Origin: Nitratireductor indicus C115
Lineage (GTDB): Bacteria; Pseudomonadota; Alphaproteobacteria; Rhizobiales; Rhizobiaceae
Assembly (NCBI RefSeq): GCF_000300515.1
Contig: NZ_AMSI01000001.1
Location: 124,001 to 188,000, forward strand
Length of the DNA: 64,000 nt
Direction: 5' to 3'
In this document: piece after piece, positions 16,354 to 25,735 of the stretch
Layout of the letters: each line of letters starts with the position of its first letter
How positions within the stretch are numbered: position 1 is the first letter of the stretch
Position numbers and translations under genes: made by a program
The notes under the pieces: generated by a model
Told to the model about the DNA's origin: nothing
Database searches by the model: none
The model's input: only the letters and a program-made list of their open reading frames with translations

Positions 16354-17906
16354 CGGTGAAGGTATACGTTCCCCGCGATTCCGGTGCACTTGCGCTCGGC
16401 GCCGAACAGGTTGCCGGCGCGTTACGCACGGAAGCGAAGACGCGCGGCCTTGATGTCGAGATCGTGCGCAACGGTTCGCGCGGTCTCTACTGGCTGGAAC
16501 CCATGGTCGAGGTCGAGACGGCACAGGGCCGTATCGCCTATGGACCGGTGGCCCCCGGCGATATCCCGGCGCTTCTGGACGCGGGCATGCTTGAGGGCCG
16601 CACCCATGCCCTGGCGCTTGGCAAGCCGGAGGAACTGCCTTTCCTCGTACGCCAGACCCGCCTGACATTTGCCCGTTGCGGCATCGTCGATCCGGTTTCT
16701 ATTGAGGATTACGAGCGTCACGGAGGCCTGCGTGGCCTGCGCAACGCGCTCGAAAAATCGCCTGCCGCCATCATCGAGGAGGTGATGGAGTCCGGCCTTC
16801 GCGGGCGCGGCGGCGCTGGCTTCCCGACAGGCATCAAATGGAAGACGGTGCACGATGCGCAGGGTCCGCGCAAATACATCGTCTGCAACGCGGATGAAGG
16901 CGATTCGGGCACATTCGCCGACCGCATGATCATGGAGGGCGATCCTTTCGTCCTGATCGAGGGCATGGCGATCGCCGGCATCGCGACGGGCGCGACCAAG
17001 GGCTACATCTATCTGCGTTCGGAATATCCCCATGCCGCTGCGGTGCTGAACGAGGCCATCGCGGTCGCGCGCGCGGCAGGCGTTCTGGGAAAGAGCGTTC
17101 TCAGTTCCGCCTTTGCCTTCGATATGGAGGTGCGTGTCGGTGCTGGTGCTTATGTCTGCGGCGAAGAAACGGCGCTGCTCGACAGCCTCGAGGGAAAGCG
17201 CGGCCAGGTTCGCGCCAAGCCCCCACTGCCCGCCCATCAGGGCCTGTTCGGCAAGCCGACGGTCATCAACAACGTCATTTCTCTCGCTTCCGTACCGATC
17301 ATCCTCGACAAGGGCGGTGCCTATTATCGCGATTTCGGCATGGGCCGCTCGCGCGGTACGATCCCGATCCAGATCGCCGGCAATGTGAAACATGGCGGCC
17401 TCTTCGAAGCGGCATTCGGTATGACGCTCGGTGAGATCGTGGACGAGATCGGCGGCGGCACGGCAACGGGCCGCCCGGTGCGCGCGGTCCAGGTGGGTGG
17501 CCCGCTGGGCGCTTACTTCCCGCGTTCCCTGTTCGATACGCCTTTCGATTACGAGGCCTTCGCGGCCAAGGATGGCTTGATCGGCCATGCCGGCATCGTC
17601 GTCTTCGACGACACGGTCGACATGTTGAAGCAGGCGCGTTTCGCGATGGAGTTCTGCGCTGTCGAGAGTTGCGGCAAATGCACGCCCTGCCGCATCGGTT
17701 CGACGCGCGGCATGGAGGTTCTTGATCGCCTGAAAGCGGGCATCGCGCCCGAAACACAGATCGAGACCGTGACCGATCTTTGCAACACGATGAAGTTCGG
17801 ATCTTTGTGCGCGCTGGGCGGTTTCACGCCCTATCCGGTCATGAGCGCGCTGACCCATTTCCCCGAGGACTTCCGTCCCGTGCCCGCGCGCGAAGCGGCG
17901 GAGTGA
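16350..17906 (+). CDS. fdsB: NAD-dependent formate dehydrogenase, beta subunit
   Basis: This 518-aa NuoF-like flavoprotein holds FMN and the NAD site and one [4Fe-4S] cluster. Residues about 1-110 form a thioredoxin-like extension. Then follow the FMN/NAD motifs GRGGAGFPTGIKWK, NADEGDSGTFADR and GAGAYVCGEETALL, and the cluster motif SCGKCTPCRIG near residue 440. It takes electrons from FdsA through FdsG chemistry and passes hydride to NAD. The start overlaps the fdsG stop. A 76-bp gap separates it from fdsA. Confidence 0.95.
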   Translation: MTVKVYVPRDSGALALGAEQVAGALRTEAKTRGLDVEIVRNGSRGLYWLEPMVEVETAQGRIAYGPVAPGDIPALLDAGMLEGRTHALALGKPEELPFLVRQTRLTFARCGIVDPVSIEDYERHGGLRGLRNALEKSPAAIIEEVMESGLRGRGGAGFPTGIKWKTVHDAQGPRKYIVCNADEGDSGTFADRMIMEGDPFVLIEGMAIAGIATGATKGYIYLRSEYPHAAAVLNEAIAVARAAGVLGKSVLSSAFAFDMEVRVGAGAYVCGEETALLDSLEGKRGQVRAKPPLPAHQGLFGKPTVINNVISLASVPIILDKGGAYYRDFGMGRSRGTIPIQIAGNVKHGGLFEAAFGMTLGEIVDEIGGGTATGRPVRAVQVGGPLGAYFPRSLFDTPFDYEAFAAKDGLIGHAGIVVFDDTVDMLKQARFAMEFCAVESCGKCTPCRIGSTRGMEVLDRLKAGIAPETQIETVTDLCNTMKFGSLCALGGFTPYPVMSALTHFPEDFRPVPAREAAE

Positions 17907-17982
17907 CGGCGATGACACAAGACAATCCAGACGCCCGTCGCACCTCTCTCGAGCGAGCCACTCATACCATGGGAGCCACGCC

Positions 17983-20856
17983 ATGTGCTTCGTGAACGAA
18001 ACTGATTACGGCACACCAGCAGTCCGCTCTGACAAGACGGTGACGCTGACCATCGACGGCCAGTCGGTAACCGTGCCGGAAGGCACCTCCATCATGCGTG
18101 CAGCGCGCGAGGCGGGCATCGCCGTGCCCAAGCTCTGCGCCAACGACATGGTCAAGGCGTTCGGTTCGTGCCGTCTCTGCCTCGTCGAGGTGGAGGGCCG
18201 GGGCGGTACGCCGGCATCCTGCACCACGCCGGTGGCCGAAGGCATCTCGGTGAACACCCGGAGCGACCGGCTGAAATCCATCCGCAAGGGCGTGATGGAA
18301 CTCTACATGTCCGACCATCCGGTCGATTGCCCCGCCTGCGCGGCGGGCAATTGCGAGATGGCGAACATGGCCGAGACTGTCGGCCTGAAGCAGAACCGCT
18401 ATAGCGAGGACGGCGCGAACCATCTGGCGCCGGCACCGGAAGGCGAGCACGGGGTGAATTTCAAGGAGCTGGACATCTCCAACCCCTATTTCGCCTACGA
18501 TCCCTCGAAGTGCATTGTCTGCTCCTTATGCGTGCGGGCCTGCGAGGAACAACAGGGCACCTTCGCGCTGACGGTGGAAGGACGTGGTTTCGAAAGCCGC
18601 ATCACCGCTGGCATGGATGAGCCGTTCCTGCAGTCGGAATGTGTTTCATGCGGCGCCTGCGTACAGGCATGCCCCACCGGCGCGTTGCAGGAAAAATCGA
18701 TCATCGAAATGGGCATGCCCGATCGCTCGGCGGTCACGACCTGCGCCTATTGCGGCGTCGGTTGTTCCTTCAAGGCCGAGATGAAGGGCGAGGAAGTCGT
18801 GCGCATGGTGCCCTACAAGGATGGCAAGGCCAATCGCGGCCATTCCTGCGTGAAGGGCCGCTTCGCCTATGGCTACGCCACCCACAAGGACCGCATCCTC
18901 AACCCGATGGTGCGCGAGAAGATCACCGATCCATGGCGGGAGGTCAGTTGGGAAGAGGCTTTGTCGCATGTTGCCGATGCGTTCAAGCGCATCCAGCGCG
19001 AACACGGCCAGGCTGCCATAGGCGGCATCACCTCCTCGCGCTGCACCAATGAGGAAACCTATCTCGTCCAGAAGCTGGTTCGTCAGGGCTTCGGCAACAA
19101 CAATGTGGACACCTGCGCCCGCGTCTGCCATTCGCCGACGGGTTACGGATTGAAGACCACCTTCGGCACCTCCGCCGGCACGCAGGATTTCGATTCCGTC
19201 GAACATGCCGACGTTGTTCTGGTGATCGGGGCCAATCCGACGGACGGCCATCCCGTTTTCGGCTCGCGCCTGAAGAAGCGGTTGCGCGAGGGCGCCAAGC
19301 TGATCGTGATCGATCCGCGTCGCATCGACCTCGTGCGAACGCCGCATGTGGAGGCTGCCTACCACCTGCCGCTCAGGCCGGGCACCAATGTCGCCGTCCT
19401 GACCGCGCTTGCTCACGTAATCGTGGCCGAGGGCCTGTTCAACGAGGCCTTTATCCGCGAGCGTTGCGACTGGGAGGAGTTCCAGGACTGGGCGAGCTTC
19501 GTCTTGCAGCCGGAAAACAGCCCCGAAGCGATTGAGAAGGCGTCGGGCGTCCCGGCCGATCTCATTCGCGGTGCTGCCCGCCTGTACGCAACGGGTGGCA
19601 ACGGGGCGATCTACTACGGGCTTGGCGTCACCGAACACAGCCAGGGCTCGACCACCGTCATGGCCATTGCGAATCTTGCCATGGCCACCGGCAATATCGG
19701 CCGCCCTGGCGTCGGCGTGAATCCGCTGCGCGGGCAGAACAATGTGCAGGGCTCCTGCGACATGGGGTCGTTCCCGCATGAAATGCCGGGCTACCGTCAC
19801 ATTTCGGAGGATGCGACCCGCGCCATCTATGAAAGCCTGTGGGGTGTGAAGCTCGACAACGAGCCGGGCTTGCGCATTCCCAACATGCTCGATGCCGCAA
19901 TCGAGGGCACGTTCCGCGGCATCTACATTCAGGGTGAGGACATTCTCCAGTCCGATCCCAACACGCGCCACGTTGCGGCGGGTCTTGAGGCGATGGAATG
20001 CGTCGTCGTGCACGATCTCTTCTTGAACGAGACGGCTAATTACGCCCATGTCTTCCTGCCGGGTTCCACCTTCCTGGAGAAGGAGGGCACCTTCACCAAT
20101 GCCGAACGCCGCATCAACCGCGTGCGCAAGGTCATGGAGCCGAAGAACGGCTATGCCGATTGGGAAGTGACGCAGATGCTGGCCCGCGCTCTCGGCCGGG
20201 ACTGGAACTACGCGCATCCTTCGGAGATCATGGCCGAGATTGCCGCCACCACGCCGAGCTTCGCCGGCGTCACTTATGATCTTCTTGAAGAGAAAGGCTC
20301 GGTGCAGTGGCCCTGCAACGAGAAGGCGCCCGAGGGAACTCCGATCATGCATATGGGCGGTTTCGTGCGCGGCAAGGGCAAATTCGTGCGCACTGCCTAT
20401 GTAGCCACCGACGAAAAGGTCGGTCCGCGCTTCCCGCTGCTACTCACCACGGGTCGCATCCTCTCGCAATACAATGTCGGAGCGCAGACGAGGCGCACCC
20501 ACAATGTGCTGTGGCACGAGGAGGATCTGCTGGAGATTCATCCCTTCGATGCGGAGAACCGCGGCATTCGCGACCGTGACTGGGTAAAGTTGAGAAGCCG
20601 GGCCGGCGAGACGACGCTGCGTGCCACGATCACCGAGCGCGTTGCGCCGGGCGTTGTCTACACCACTTTCCACCACCCGACGACGCAGGCCAATGTGGTG
20701 ACGACCGAATATTCCGATTGGGCGACCAACTGCCCCGAATACAAGGTCACGGCGGTTGAGGTTGCGCCATCCAATGGCCCGACCGACTGGCAGGAGGATT
20801 ATGAGGAGCATGCCCGCCGCAGCCGCCGCATCACCCCGTTGGAGGCAGCGGAGTAA
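17983..20856 (+). CDS. fdsA: NAD-dependent formate dehydrogenase, catalytic alpha subunit
   Basis: This 957-aa molybdopterin enzyme oxidises formate. The N-terminal 240 residues resemble NuoG: a [2Fe-2S] domain (AFGSCRLCLVEV), a His/Cys-ligated region (CPACAAGNCEM) and two [4Fe-4S] motifs (CIVCSLCVRAC, CVSCGACVQAC). The next cluster motif CAYCGVGCSF leads into the bis-MGD domain. The molybdenum ligand is Cys382 in CARVCHSPTG, so this is a cysteine, not selenocysteine, enzyme. The C-terminal dinucleotide-binding domain is present (TTGRILSQYNVGAQTRRT). GGGAG precedes the ATG. An upstream short out-of-frame ATG at 17911 overlaps the start and may affect initiation. Confidence 0.96.
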   Translation: MCFVNETDYGTPAVRSDKTVTLTIDGQSVTVPEGTSIMRAAREAGIAVPKLCANDMVKAFGSCRLCLVEVEGRGGTPASCTTPVAEGISVNTRSDRLKSIRKGVMELYMSDHPVDCPACAAGNCEMANMAETVGLKQNRYSEDGANHLAPAPEGEHGVNFKELDISNPYFAYDPSKCIVCSLCVRACEEQQGTFALTVEGRGFESRITAGMDEPFLQSECVSCGACVQACPTGALQEKSIIEMGMPDRSAVTTCAYCGVGCSFKAEMKGEEVVRMVPYKDGKANRGHSCVKGRFAYGYATHKDRILNPMVREKITDPWREVSWEEALSHVADAFKRIQREHGQAAIGGITSSRCTNEETYLVQKLVRQGFGNNNVDTCARVCHSPTGYGLKTTFGTSAGTQDFDSVEHADVVLVIGANPTDGHPVFGSRLKKRLREGAKLIVIDPRRIDLVRTPHVEAAYHLPLRPGTNVAVLTALAHVIVAEGLFNEAFIRERCDWEEFQDWASFVLQPENSPEAIEKASGVPADLIRGAARLYATGGNGAIYYGLGVTEHSQGSTTVMAIANLAMATGNIGRPGVGVNPLRGQNNVQGSCDMGSFPHEMPGYRHISEDATRAIYESLWGVKLDNEPGLRIPNMLDAAIEGTFRGIYIQGEDILQSDPNTRHVAAGLEAMECVVVHDLFLNETANYAHVFLPGSTFLEKEGTFTNAERRINRVRKVMEPKNGYADWEVTQMLARALGRDWNYAHPSEIMAEIAATTPSFAGVTYDLLEEKGSVQWPCNEKAPEGTPIMHMGGFVRGKGKFVRTAYVATDEKVGPRFPLLLTTGRILSQYNVGAQTRRTHNVLWHEEDLLEIHPFDAENRGIRDRDWVKLRSRAGETTLRATITERVAPGVVYTTFHHPTTQANVVTTEYSDWATNCPEYKVTAVEVAPSNGPTDWQEDYEEHARRSRRITPLEAAE

Positions 20857-20922
20857 CGGCATGCGCAGTTGCGGAATTGAACATTGTGGCCTGTCGGCGG
20901 TCCGGCGCATGGCAATGTCGTC

Positions 20923-21750
20923 ATGAGCGGCGTTCCTTCCACCGCGCGCGTCACCCGCACGGCGCGTCGGGCCGGTTGCACAAGCGTTTCTGCCAGGACC
21001 GTGCCCGAGGAAACGCCGATTGCGCTTTCCTATGGCGGCACCACCCATGCGGTGATGATGGGCACACCCGCCGACCTTGAAGATTTCGCTCTGGGCTTCA
21101 GTCTGACGGAAGGCATTGTCTCGGCGGCGGCGGAGATCGAGGAGATCACCGTTCAGGAACTGGGCGCGGGCATTGACCTTCAGGTGCGATTACGTGATGC
21201 CGCCAATACCCGCTTCGAGGCCCGGCGCAGACGGCTGGCCGGTCCGGTCGGCTGCGGCCTGTGCGGCATCGAAAGCATTGATGAGGCGATGCGCGCCGTC
21301 CCCGCTGTGGCCGATGTCAATCTCACCTTGTCTTCCGGCGATATCGCCCAGGCGATGCGCCTTTTGGGCGACCGTCAGACGCTGCATCGCGAGACGGGCG
21401 CGGTGCATGCGGCGGGCTTTTATATAGCCGGCAAAGGAATTGCGCTGTCACGTGAGGATGTAGGCCGTCACAACGCGCTCGACAAGCTAGCCGGTGCGCT
21501 CCTGAAGGCTGGCATCGACCCCGCCACGGGCGCCGTGGTCGTCACGTCGCGCGTCTCCGTTGAGATGGTGCAGAAGACGGCGGCTCTGGGGTCGTCCATG
21601 ATCGCCGCCATTTCCGCGCCCACGGCCCTGGCGATCCGCACGGCGGAAACCGCTGGCATGACGCTTGTCGCGCTGGTGCGCGGCGACGAGTTCGACATAT
21701 TCACCCACCCTAAACGCGTCACGGTAGGAGCGGCCAGGCATGTCGCATGA
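20923..21750 (+). CDS. fdhD: Formate dehydrogenase accessory sulfurtransferase FdhD (FdsC)
   Basis: FdhD/FdsC binds bis-MGD and transfers sulfur from a desulfurase to the molybdenum centre, which formate dehydrogenase needs for activity. The persulfide-carrying CxxC is visible as VGCGLCGIESIDEA. Also present are the family motifs RTVPEETPIALSYGG, ALGFSLTEGIV and LSREDVGRHNALDKL. The chosen ATG (20923) gives 275 aa; TTG at 20884 would add 13 residues and is the first start after an in-frame stop at 20878. Neither has a strong ribosome site. Its location between fdsA and fdsD is the usual fds order. It overlaps fdsD by 11 bp. Confidence 0.94.
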   Translation: MSGVPSTARVTRTARRAGCTSVSARTVPEETPIALSYGGTTHAVMMGTPADLEDFALGFSLTEGIVSAAAEIEEITVQELGAGIDLQVRLRDAANTRFEARRRRLAGPVGCGLCGIESIDEAMRAVPAVADVNLTLSSGDIAQAMRLLGDRQTLHRETGAVHAAGFYIAGKGIALSREDVGRHNALDKLAGALLKAGIDPATGAVVVTSRVSVEMVQKTAALGSSMIAAISAPTALAIRTAETAGMTLVALVRGDEFDIFTHPKRVTVGAARHVA

Positions 21751-21985
21751 GAAACAATTCATCTCCGCCGGCGAGCGGCTCGTCTATATGGCCAACCAGA
21801 TTGCCGGCTTCTTCGCTTCGCAGCCCGAAAGCGAGCAGGTGGAAGGTATTGCCAATCATATCAATCAGTTCTGGGAACCGCGCATGCGCACCCAGCTGTT
21901 CGAGATCGTCGATGCCGGGGGCAAGGGCCTTTCTCCTCTGGTGTTGAAAGCGGCACGGCATATTCGCCGGCCTGAGGCCGCCTGA
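21740..21985 (+). CDS. fdsD: NAD-dependent formate dehydrogenase, delta subunit
   Basis: This 81-aa protein belongs to the FdsD family, with the recognisable LVYMANQIAGFFAS, HINQFWEPRMR and GGKGLSPLVLKAA. FdsD is a small subunit or chaperone that associates with the FdsABG complex; it carries no cofactor ligands. It starts inside the fdhD 3' end (11-bp overlap) and is the last gene of the operon. Its stop is 23 bp from the stop of the convergent autotransporter gene. Confidence 0.93.
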   Translation: MSHEKQFISAGERLVYMANQIAGFFASQPESEQVEGIANHINQFWEPRMRTQLFEIVDAGGKGLSPLVLKAARHIRRPEAA

Positions 21986-22008
21986 AACCGGCTCATCGGC
22001 TGAATGCC

Positions 22009-24402
22009 TTAAAAGCCCTTGTGCAGACTGATAGCCATGTCGAGCACCGGGCGTTCGCCGCTTCCTCCCAGGAAATCGGCATTCGCATTGAAGCCCAGTT
22101 CGAAATTGCGAGGCAGCCGCGCGTCATATGTGAGGCCGAAGCGCAATGGCAGGTCGGCATCCGCAAGCTCAACCTCATAAAGCTCATAGGTAACGGAACC
22201 GCTTGCTGTGCGCCCGACTGGCAGTCGAACGCGGGCGGTTCCGTCAAGCGCCGTAGGTCTGATACCCGCATAAAGGCGAGCCATATCATCCAGGAAAAGC
22301 GTATTTCTTTTGCCGGCAAATAATGAGCCGCTAAAATGCGATACCGGACCTGTGGTAACGAGCGCTTCTGGACTGTTTTGCGCAAAGCCGCTTCCCAGTT
22401 CCGCAAATCCGCTGACACTCCAGCCGCCGCCGAGATCGGCAACGAGAGCAAGACTGCTCGCCATGTCCACACTGGATTTCGGTTCCAGAAACGGTCCGCT
22501 CATGACTTGGCCAAAGAGGCTTCCGGCCGAAAAGTTCATCGAAAATGCCAGCTCTCCGGAGAGAAAGCCCTTGCTGAACAAGCGCGAGGCGGCAAAATTC
22601 GCGGCATCGCCATCGGGCGACATGGACCCGGCGAGTTGCAGGAAAGTGCCTTTGTCGAGCGGCATGAGATCGCTGAAGGAAGTGGAACCGAAGCTGGAAG
22701 CGAAGGTCTGCGAGAAAAGCAGCTTGGGCAATGCGGCTTCCTGCAGCATCAGCGATGAAGCCTTCTCCACCGGGGCAAAGGCGAAGCTGCTTTGCAGTGC
22801 CGCGCGGGTTTCGAAGGCGCTTCCCGGCCCATTTGATGGTGCCTTGCGAACATATTGATTAGTCGACTTAATATCATTGCCGGAAATCGAAAAATTGGTG
22901 CCCAGCGCATCGATCGCCATGATCGTTTTTCCGGCAAGTTTCTTTCCGATTGCATTTCCGATCAAAGGCGCTTCAAGGGAGACGCCCGCGCTCAACGGAA
23001 CAGAAGCGCCTGAGATATGCGCGGCTGTGGGAATGGCGAGCCCTCCGACGGGCGACAATGCTGCCTTCATGTCTGGAACGCCATGGCCATAGAGGAAGGA
23101 ATATTCACGTTTGACGCCGTCGGCGAAAACGGTCTCGCCGGCGATTGTGGATTGGAAGCCCTGCCAGTCCCGACGCGCCGTTGCGAGCAGCCGCGCGGTC
23201 CATTCCGTGGGGGCCAGATCGGGAAAGGCCTGCGCAAGCAGGGCGATGTCGCCGGCAACCTGCGGTGCGGCATAAGAGGTTCCCGTGCCGAGTGTATAGG
23301 AATTGTCGGTATTGTCCGTAGGCACCCTCAGCGTTCCGTCCGTGGTCAGGCAATAGCGCGCAGCACTCCCGCAAGGTGCGGAAAGCAGGTCGGCGGCAAG
23401 GATGGAGCCGTCGCGCCGGTCGATCTCGAAGAGGGCATTGGACACCGTTATCCAGGCTTCCGAAAGCTCTGGCGCAAACTCGGGCAGGGCGGACCAGGCT
23501 ATCGCGTCGTCGAGCGTCGCGTCGTTTGAATTGGCAAAAACGATGACGCCGGTATTCTGGAAGGCGTCATACGCGGAGATCAGGCTGCGCCATTCGCTGT
23601 GCGCACCGCCGTGCCGGCCGGCCAGGAAACGGGCATAATCCGTCTCGCCCGACGCCATGAAGTCGCTGCGCTCCTCGGAGACGGGCACGTCTTCGGTAAA
23701 ACCCCAGGAATTGTTCTGCACCATTGCTCCCTGGCGTGCGGCATCGCGGGTTGCCGCCGCAAGATGCGCGATGATCGTGTCATCGGCCGTGTCTTCCCAG
23801 GAAGACAAATGCAGCGCCGCACCCGGGGCGACCCCCATCATGCCTGCGCCGTCTGCCTTGCCAGCGGCAATCGCCGCCACGGCTGTGCCATGGCTGTTGC
23901 TGCCGATACCTGCGGCAGTGCCGGTGAAGAGGCTGATCTCCTTCCCTGCAAGTTCGCGATGTGAAAATCGGTAGCCGTCGTCCACGATGGCGATCAGCGT
24001 CCCGGTACCGGTCACCTTTCGGCCATCGGTAAGCGTTGCACTGTGGGCAAGATCTAGGTTCTGCAGTCGGTAGGAGGATGTGCCCGCGCAATAGGCGTTG
24101 TTTGAGCCGGCGCATAGCGTCCTTGCTCCGAATCCGGAGCGGATCGCGTTTTCTTCTGCATCGCTCGGGTCGGCCCTGTTGAACTCGGCGTTCTGGCGAT
24201 AAAGCGCCGCCGCGCTTTCATCGAAGGTGGGATAGCCCGAAACGGACGGCGTTTGCGGAGGTGTGGTTGGGGTTTGCGGCGTTTGGGGGGCGGCTGCTTT
24301 GTCCTCCTCGCCTCCACCGCCGCAGGCAGCGAGAGCAAAGAGGAAGCAAAGCAGCGTCGCTTTGGCAAAAGGTCTTCTAGACGCCATGGAGGCGAAGTCC
24401 AT
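22009..24402 (-). CDS. Autotransporter subtilisin-like serine protease with lipoprotein signal (NalP/SphB1 type)
   Basis: This protein of about 797 aa is a type Va secreted S8 peptidase. The N-terminus ends in a lipobox (FALAAC, Cys27), followed by GGGG and a Pro/Thr/Gln linker. The subtilase triad is clear: Asp in IAIVDDGYRFSH, His in SNSHGTAVAAIAAG and Ser in GTGTSYAAPQVAGD. A linker leads to a C-terminal beta-barrel of about 270 residues ending in the aromatic HKGF, the usual BamA recognition end. Lipidated subtilase autotransporters are known as Neisseria NalP and Bordetella SphB1, which process other surface proteins. The start is uncertain: TTG at 24432 and ATG at 24387 also fit. It stands alone, downstream of pyrC. 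Confidence 0.9.
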   Translation of the reverse strand: MDFASMASRRPFAKATLLCFLFALAACGGGGEEDKAAAPQTPQTPTTPPQTPSVSGYPTFDESAAALYRQNAEFNRADPSDAEENAIRSGFGARTLCAGSNNAYCAGTSSYRLQNLDLAHSATLTDGRKVTGTGTLIAIVDDGYRFSHRELAGKEISLFTGTAAGIGSNSHGTAVAAIAAGKADGAGMMGVAPGAALHLSSWEDTADDTIIAHLAAATRDAARQGAMVQNNSWGFTEDVPVSEERSDFMASGETDYARFLAGRHGGAHSEWRSLISAYDAFQNTGVIVFANSNDATLDDAIAWSALPEFAPELSEAWITVSNALFEIDRRDGSILAADLLSAPCGSAARYCLTTDGTLRVPTDNTDNSYTLGTGTSYAAPQVAGDIALLAQAFPDLAPTEWTARLLATARRDWQGFQSTIAGETVFADGVKREYSFLYGHGVPDMKAALSPVGGLAIPTAAHISGASVPLSAGVSLEAPLIGNAIGKKLAGKTIMAIDALGTNFSISGNDIKSTNQYVRKAPSNGPGSAFETRAALQSSFAFAPVEKASSLMLQEAALPKLLFSQTFASSFGSTSFSDLMPLDKGTFLQLAGSMSPDGDAANFAASRLFSKGFLSGELAFSMNFSAGSLFGQVMSGPFLEPKSSVDMASSLALVADLGGGWSVSGFAELGSGFAQNSPEALVTTGPVSHFSGSLFAGKRNTLFLDDMARLYAGIRPTALDGTARVRLPVGRTASGSVTYELYEVELADADLPLRFGLTYDARLPRNFELGFNANADFLGGSGERPVLDMAISLHKGF

Positions 24403-24552
24403 TCCAGGCTTTTCCCTGAATAGACCGCGCAATCCCCTTATTGACCAATAGGCGGTTTCACGCCTCCCTCAAAAACCCGCGCCGAGGAAACCGAAGCAGG
24501 GCTTTTGAACGGCTGAATTCTTCTGAAGCTTCAGCGCGAGGTTAAAACAGCC

Positions 24553-25620
24553 CTATCCGACCGGATGATCCTCGACCGTCCAATGGATCGGGAACATTGG
24601 ATCGAATACGGTAATCGGCCCGTCAGCCGTGTGCACCGATTTCGGATAAGCGACGGGTTCGTTGCGACGCACCAGCGTGATCTGCTCTTTATTGGCTGGA
24701 AGCCCGTAATAGGCCGGGCCGTTCAGCGAGGCGAAGGCTTCCAGCTTGTCGAGTGCATTCTCCTCCTCGAACACATGGGCCAGGCAGGCCATGGTGTTGA
24801 TGGACGAGAAGATGCCCGCGCATCCGCAGGCGCATTCCTTGAGCGGGTCGAGATGCGGCGCGGAATCCGTTCCCAGGAAGAAGCGGCTGTCGCCGGAGAC
24901 CGCGGCGGCGCGCAGTGCCAACCGGTGTTCTTCGCGCTTGGCGACGGGCAGGCAATAATAGTGTGGGCGAATCCCGCCGGCCAGAATGGCGTTGCGGTTG
25001 ATGATGAGGTGATGCGTGGTGAGCGTGGCGGCAAGGTTGCCTTCCGCACTCTTCACATAATCGACGCCATCCTTCGTGGTAACGTGTTCCATCACCACCT
25101 TGAGTTCGGGAATACGCTTTCTGAGCGGCGCCAGAACACGCTCGATGAACACGGCTTCGCGGTCGAAAATGTCGATCGAGGGATCGGTCACCTCGCCATG
25201 CACGCAAAGCGGCAGACCGATTTCCGCCATGCGTTCCAGAACGGGCGCGACCTTGGCGATATCGCGAACGCCGCTCTGCGAATTCGTGGTGGCGCCTGCG
25301 GGATAGAGCTTCACGGCGGTGATATGCCCATCGCGTGCACCGGCGGCCACGTCGTCGGGGTCGGTGTTCTCGGTGAGGTAGAGCGTCATCAGCGGAGTGA
25401 AGCTATCGGTCTCGGGCAGAGCGGCCATGATGCGCTCGCGATAGGCAAGAGCATCCGAAACCTTCACCACCGGCGGCACCAGATTGGGCATGATGATGGC
25501 GCGCGCGAAGTCGGCAGAACTGTGCGGCAGCACCGCTTCCAGAACCGCGCCATCGCGCAGATGCAGGTGCCAGTCATCGGGGCGTCGGATGGTCAGTGTT
25601 TTCACGGAAGCATACTCCAT
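24553..25620 (-). CDS. pyrC: Dihydroorotase, class II (PyrC)
   Basis: PyrC cyclises carbamoyl aspartate to dihydroorotate in pyrimidine synthesis. The 355-aa protein matches the E. coli-type homodimeric enzyme. The zinc-binding HxH is in [10 protein letters not shown], the carbamylated Lys is in [13 protein letters not shown], metal His residues are in CVHGEVTD and [10 protein letters not shown], and the catalytic Asp is in LGTDSAPH. The ATG at 25620 is chosen because the domain begins eight residues later; ATG at 25653 would add 11 residues and is an equally possible start. It lies 115 bp downstream of thiD on the same strand. Confidence 0.95.
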   Translation of the reverse strand: MEYASVKTLTIRRPDDWHLHLRDGAVLEAVLPHSSADFARAIIMPNLVPPVVKVSDALAYRERIMAALPETDSFTPLMTLYLTENTDPDDVAAGARDGHITAVKLYPAGATTNSQSGVRDIAKVAPVLERMAEIGLPLCVHGEVTDPSIDIFDREAVFIERVLAPLRKRIPELKVVMEHVTTKDGVDYVKSAEGNLAATLTTHHLIINRNAILAGGIRPHYYCLPVAKREEHRLALRAAAVSGDSRFFLGTDSAPHLDPLKECACGCAGIFSSINTMACLAHVFEEENALDKLEAFASLNGPAYYGLPANKEQITLVRRNEPVAYPKSVHTADGPITVFDPMFPIHWTVEDHPVG

Positions 25621-25735
25621 AACATTGGCCGGCTTGCGGGAAACGCGCGCCATGCATCATCCATTCGCTCAAGCGGCAGCCGATTTCAAGGGGCGCGTTC
25701 TGCCGAAGGTGCGCAAGCCCAGAAACACGTCGCAG

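Noticed and set aside
18646-20352. 568-codon minus-strand open frame
   Set aside because: Antisense shadow of fdsA.
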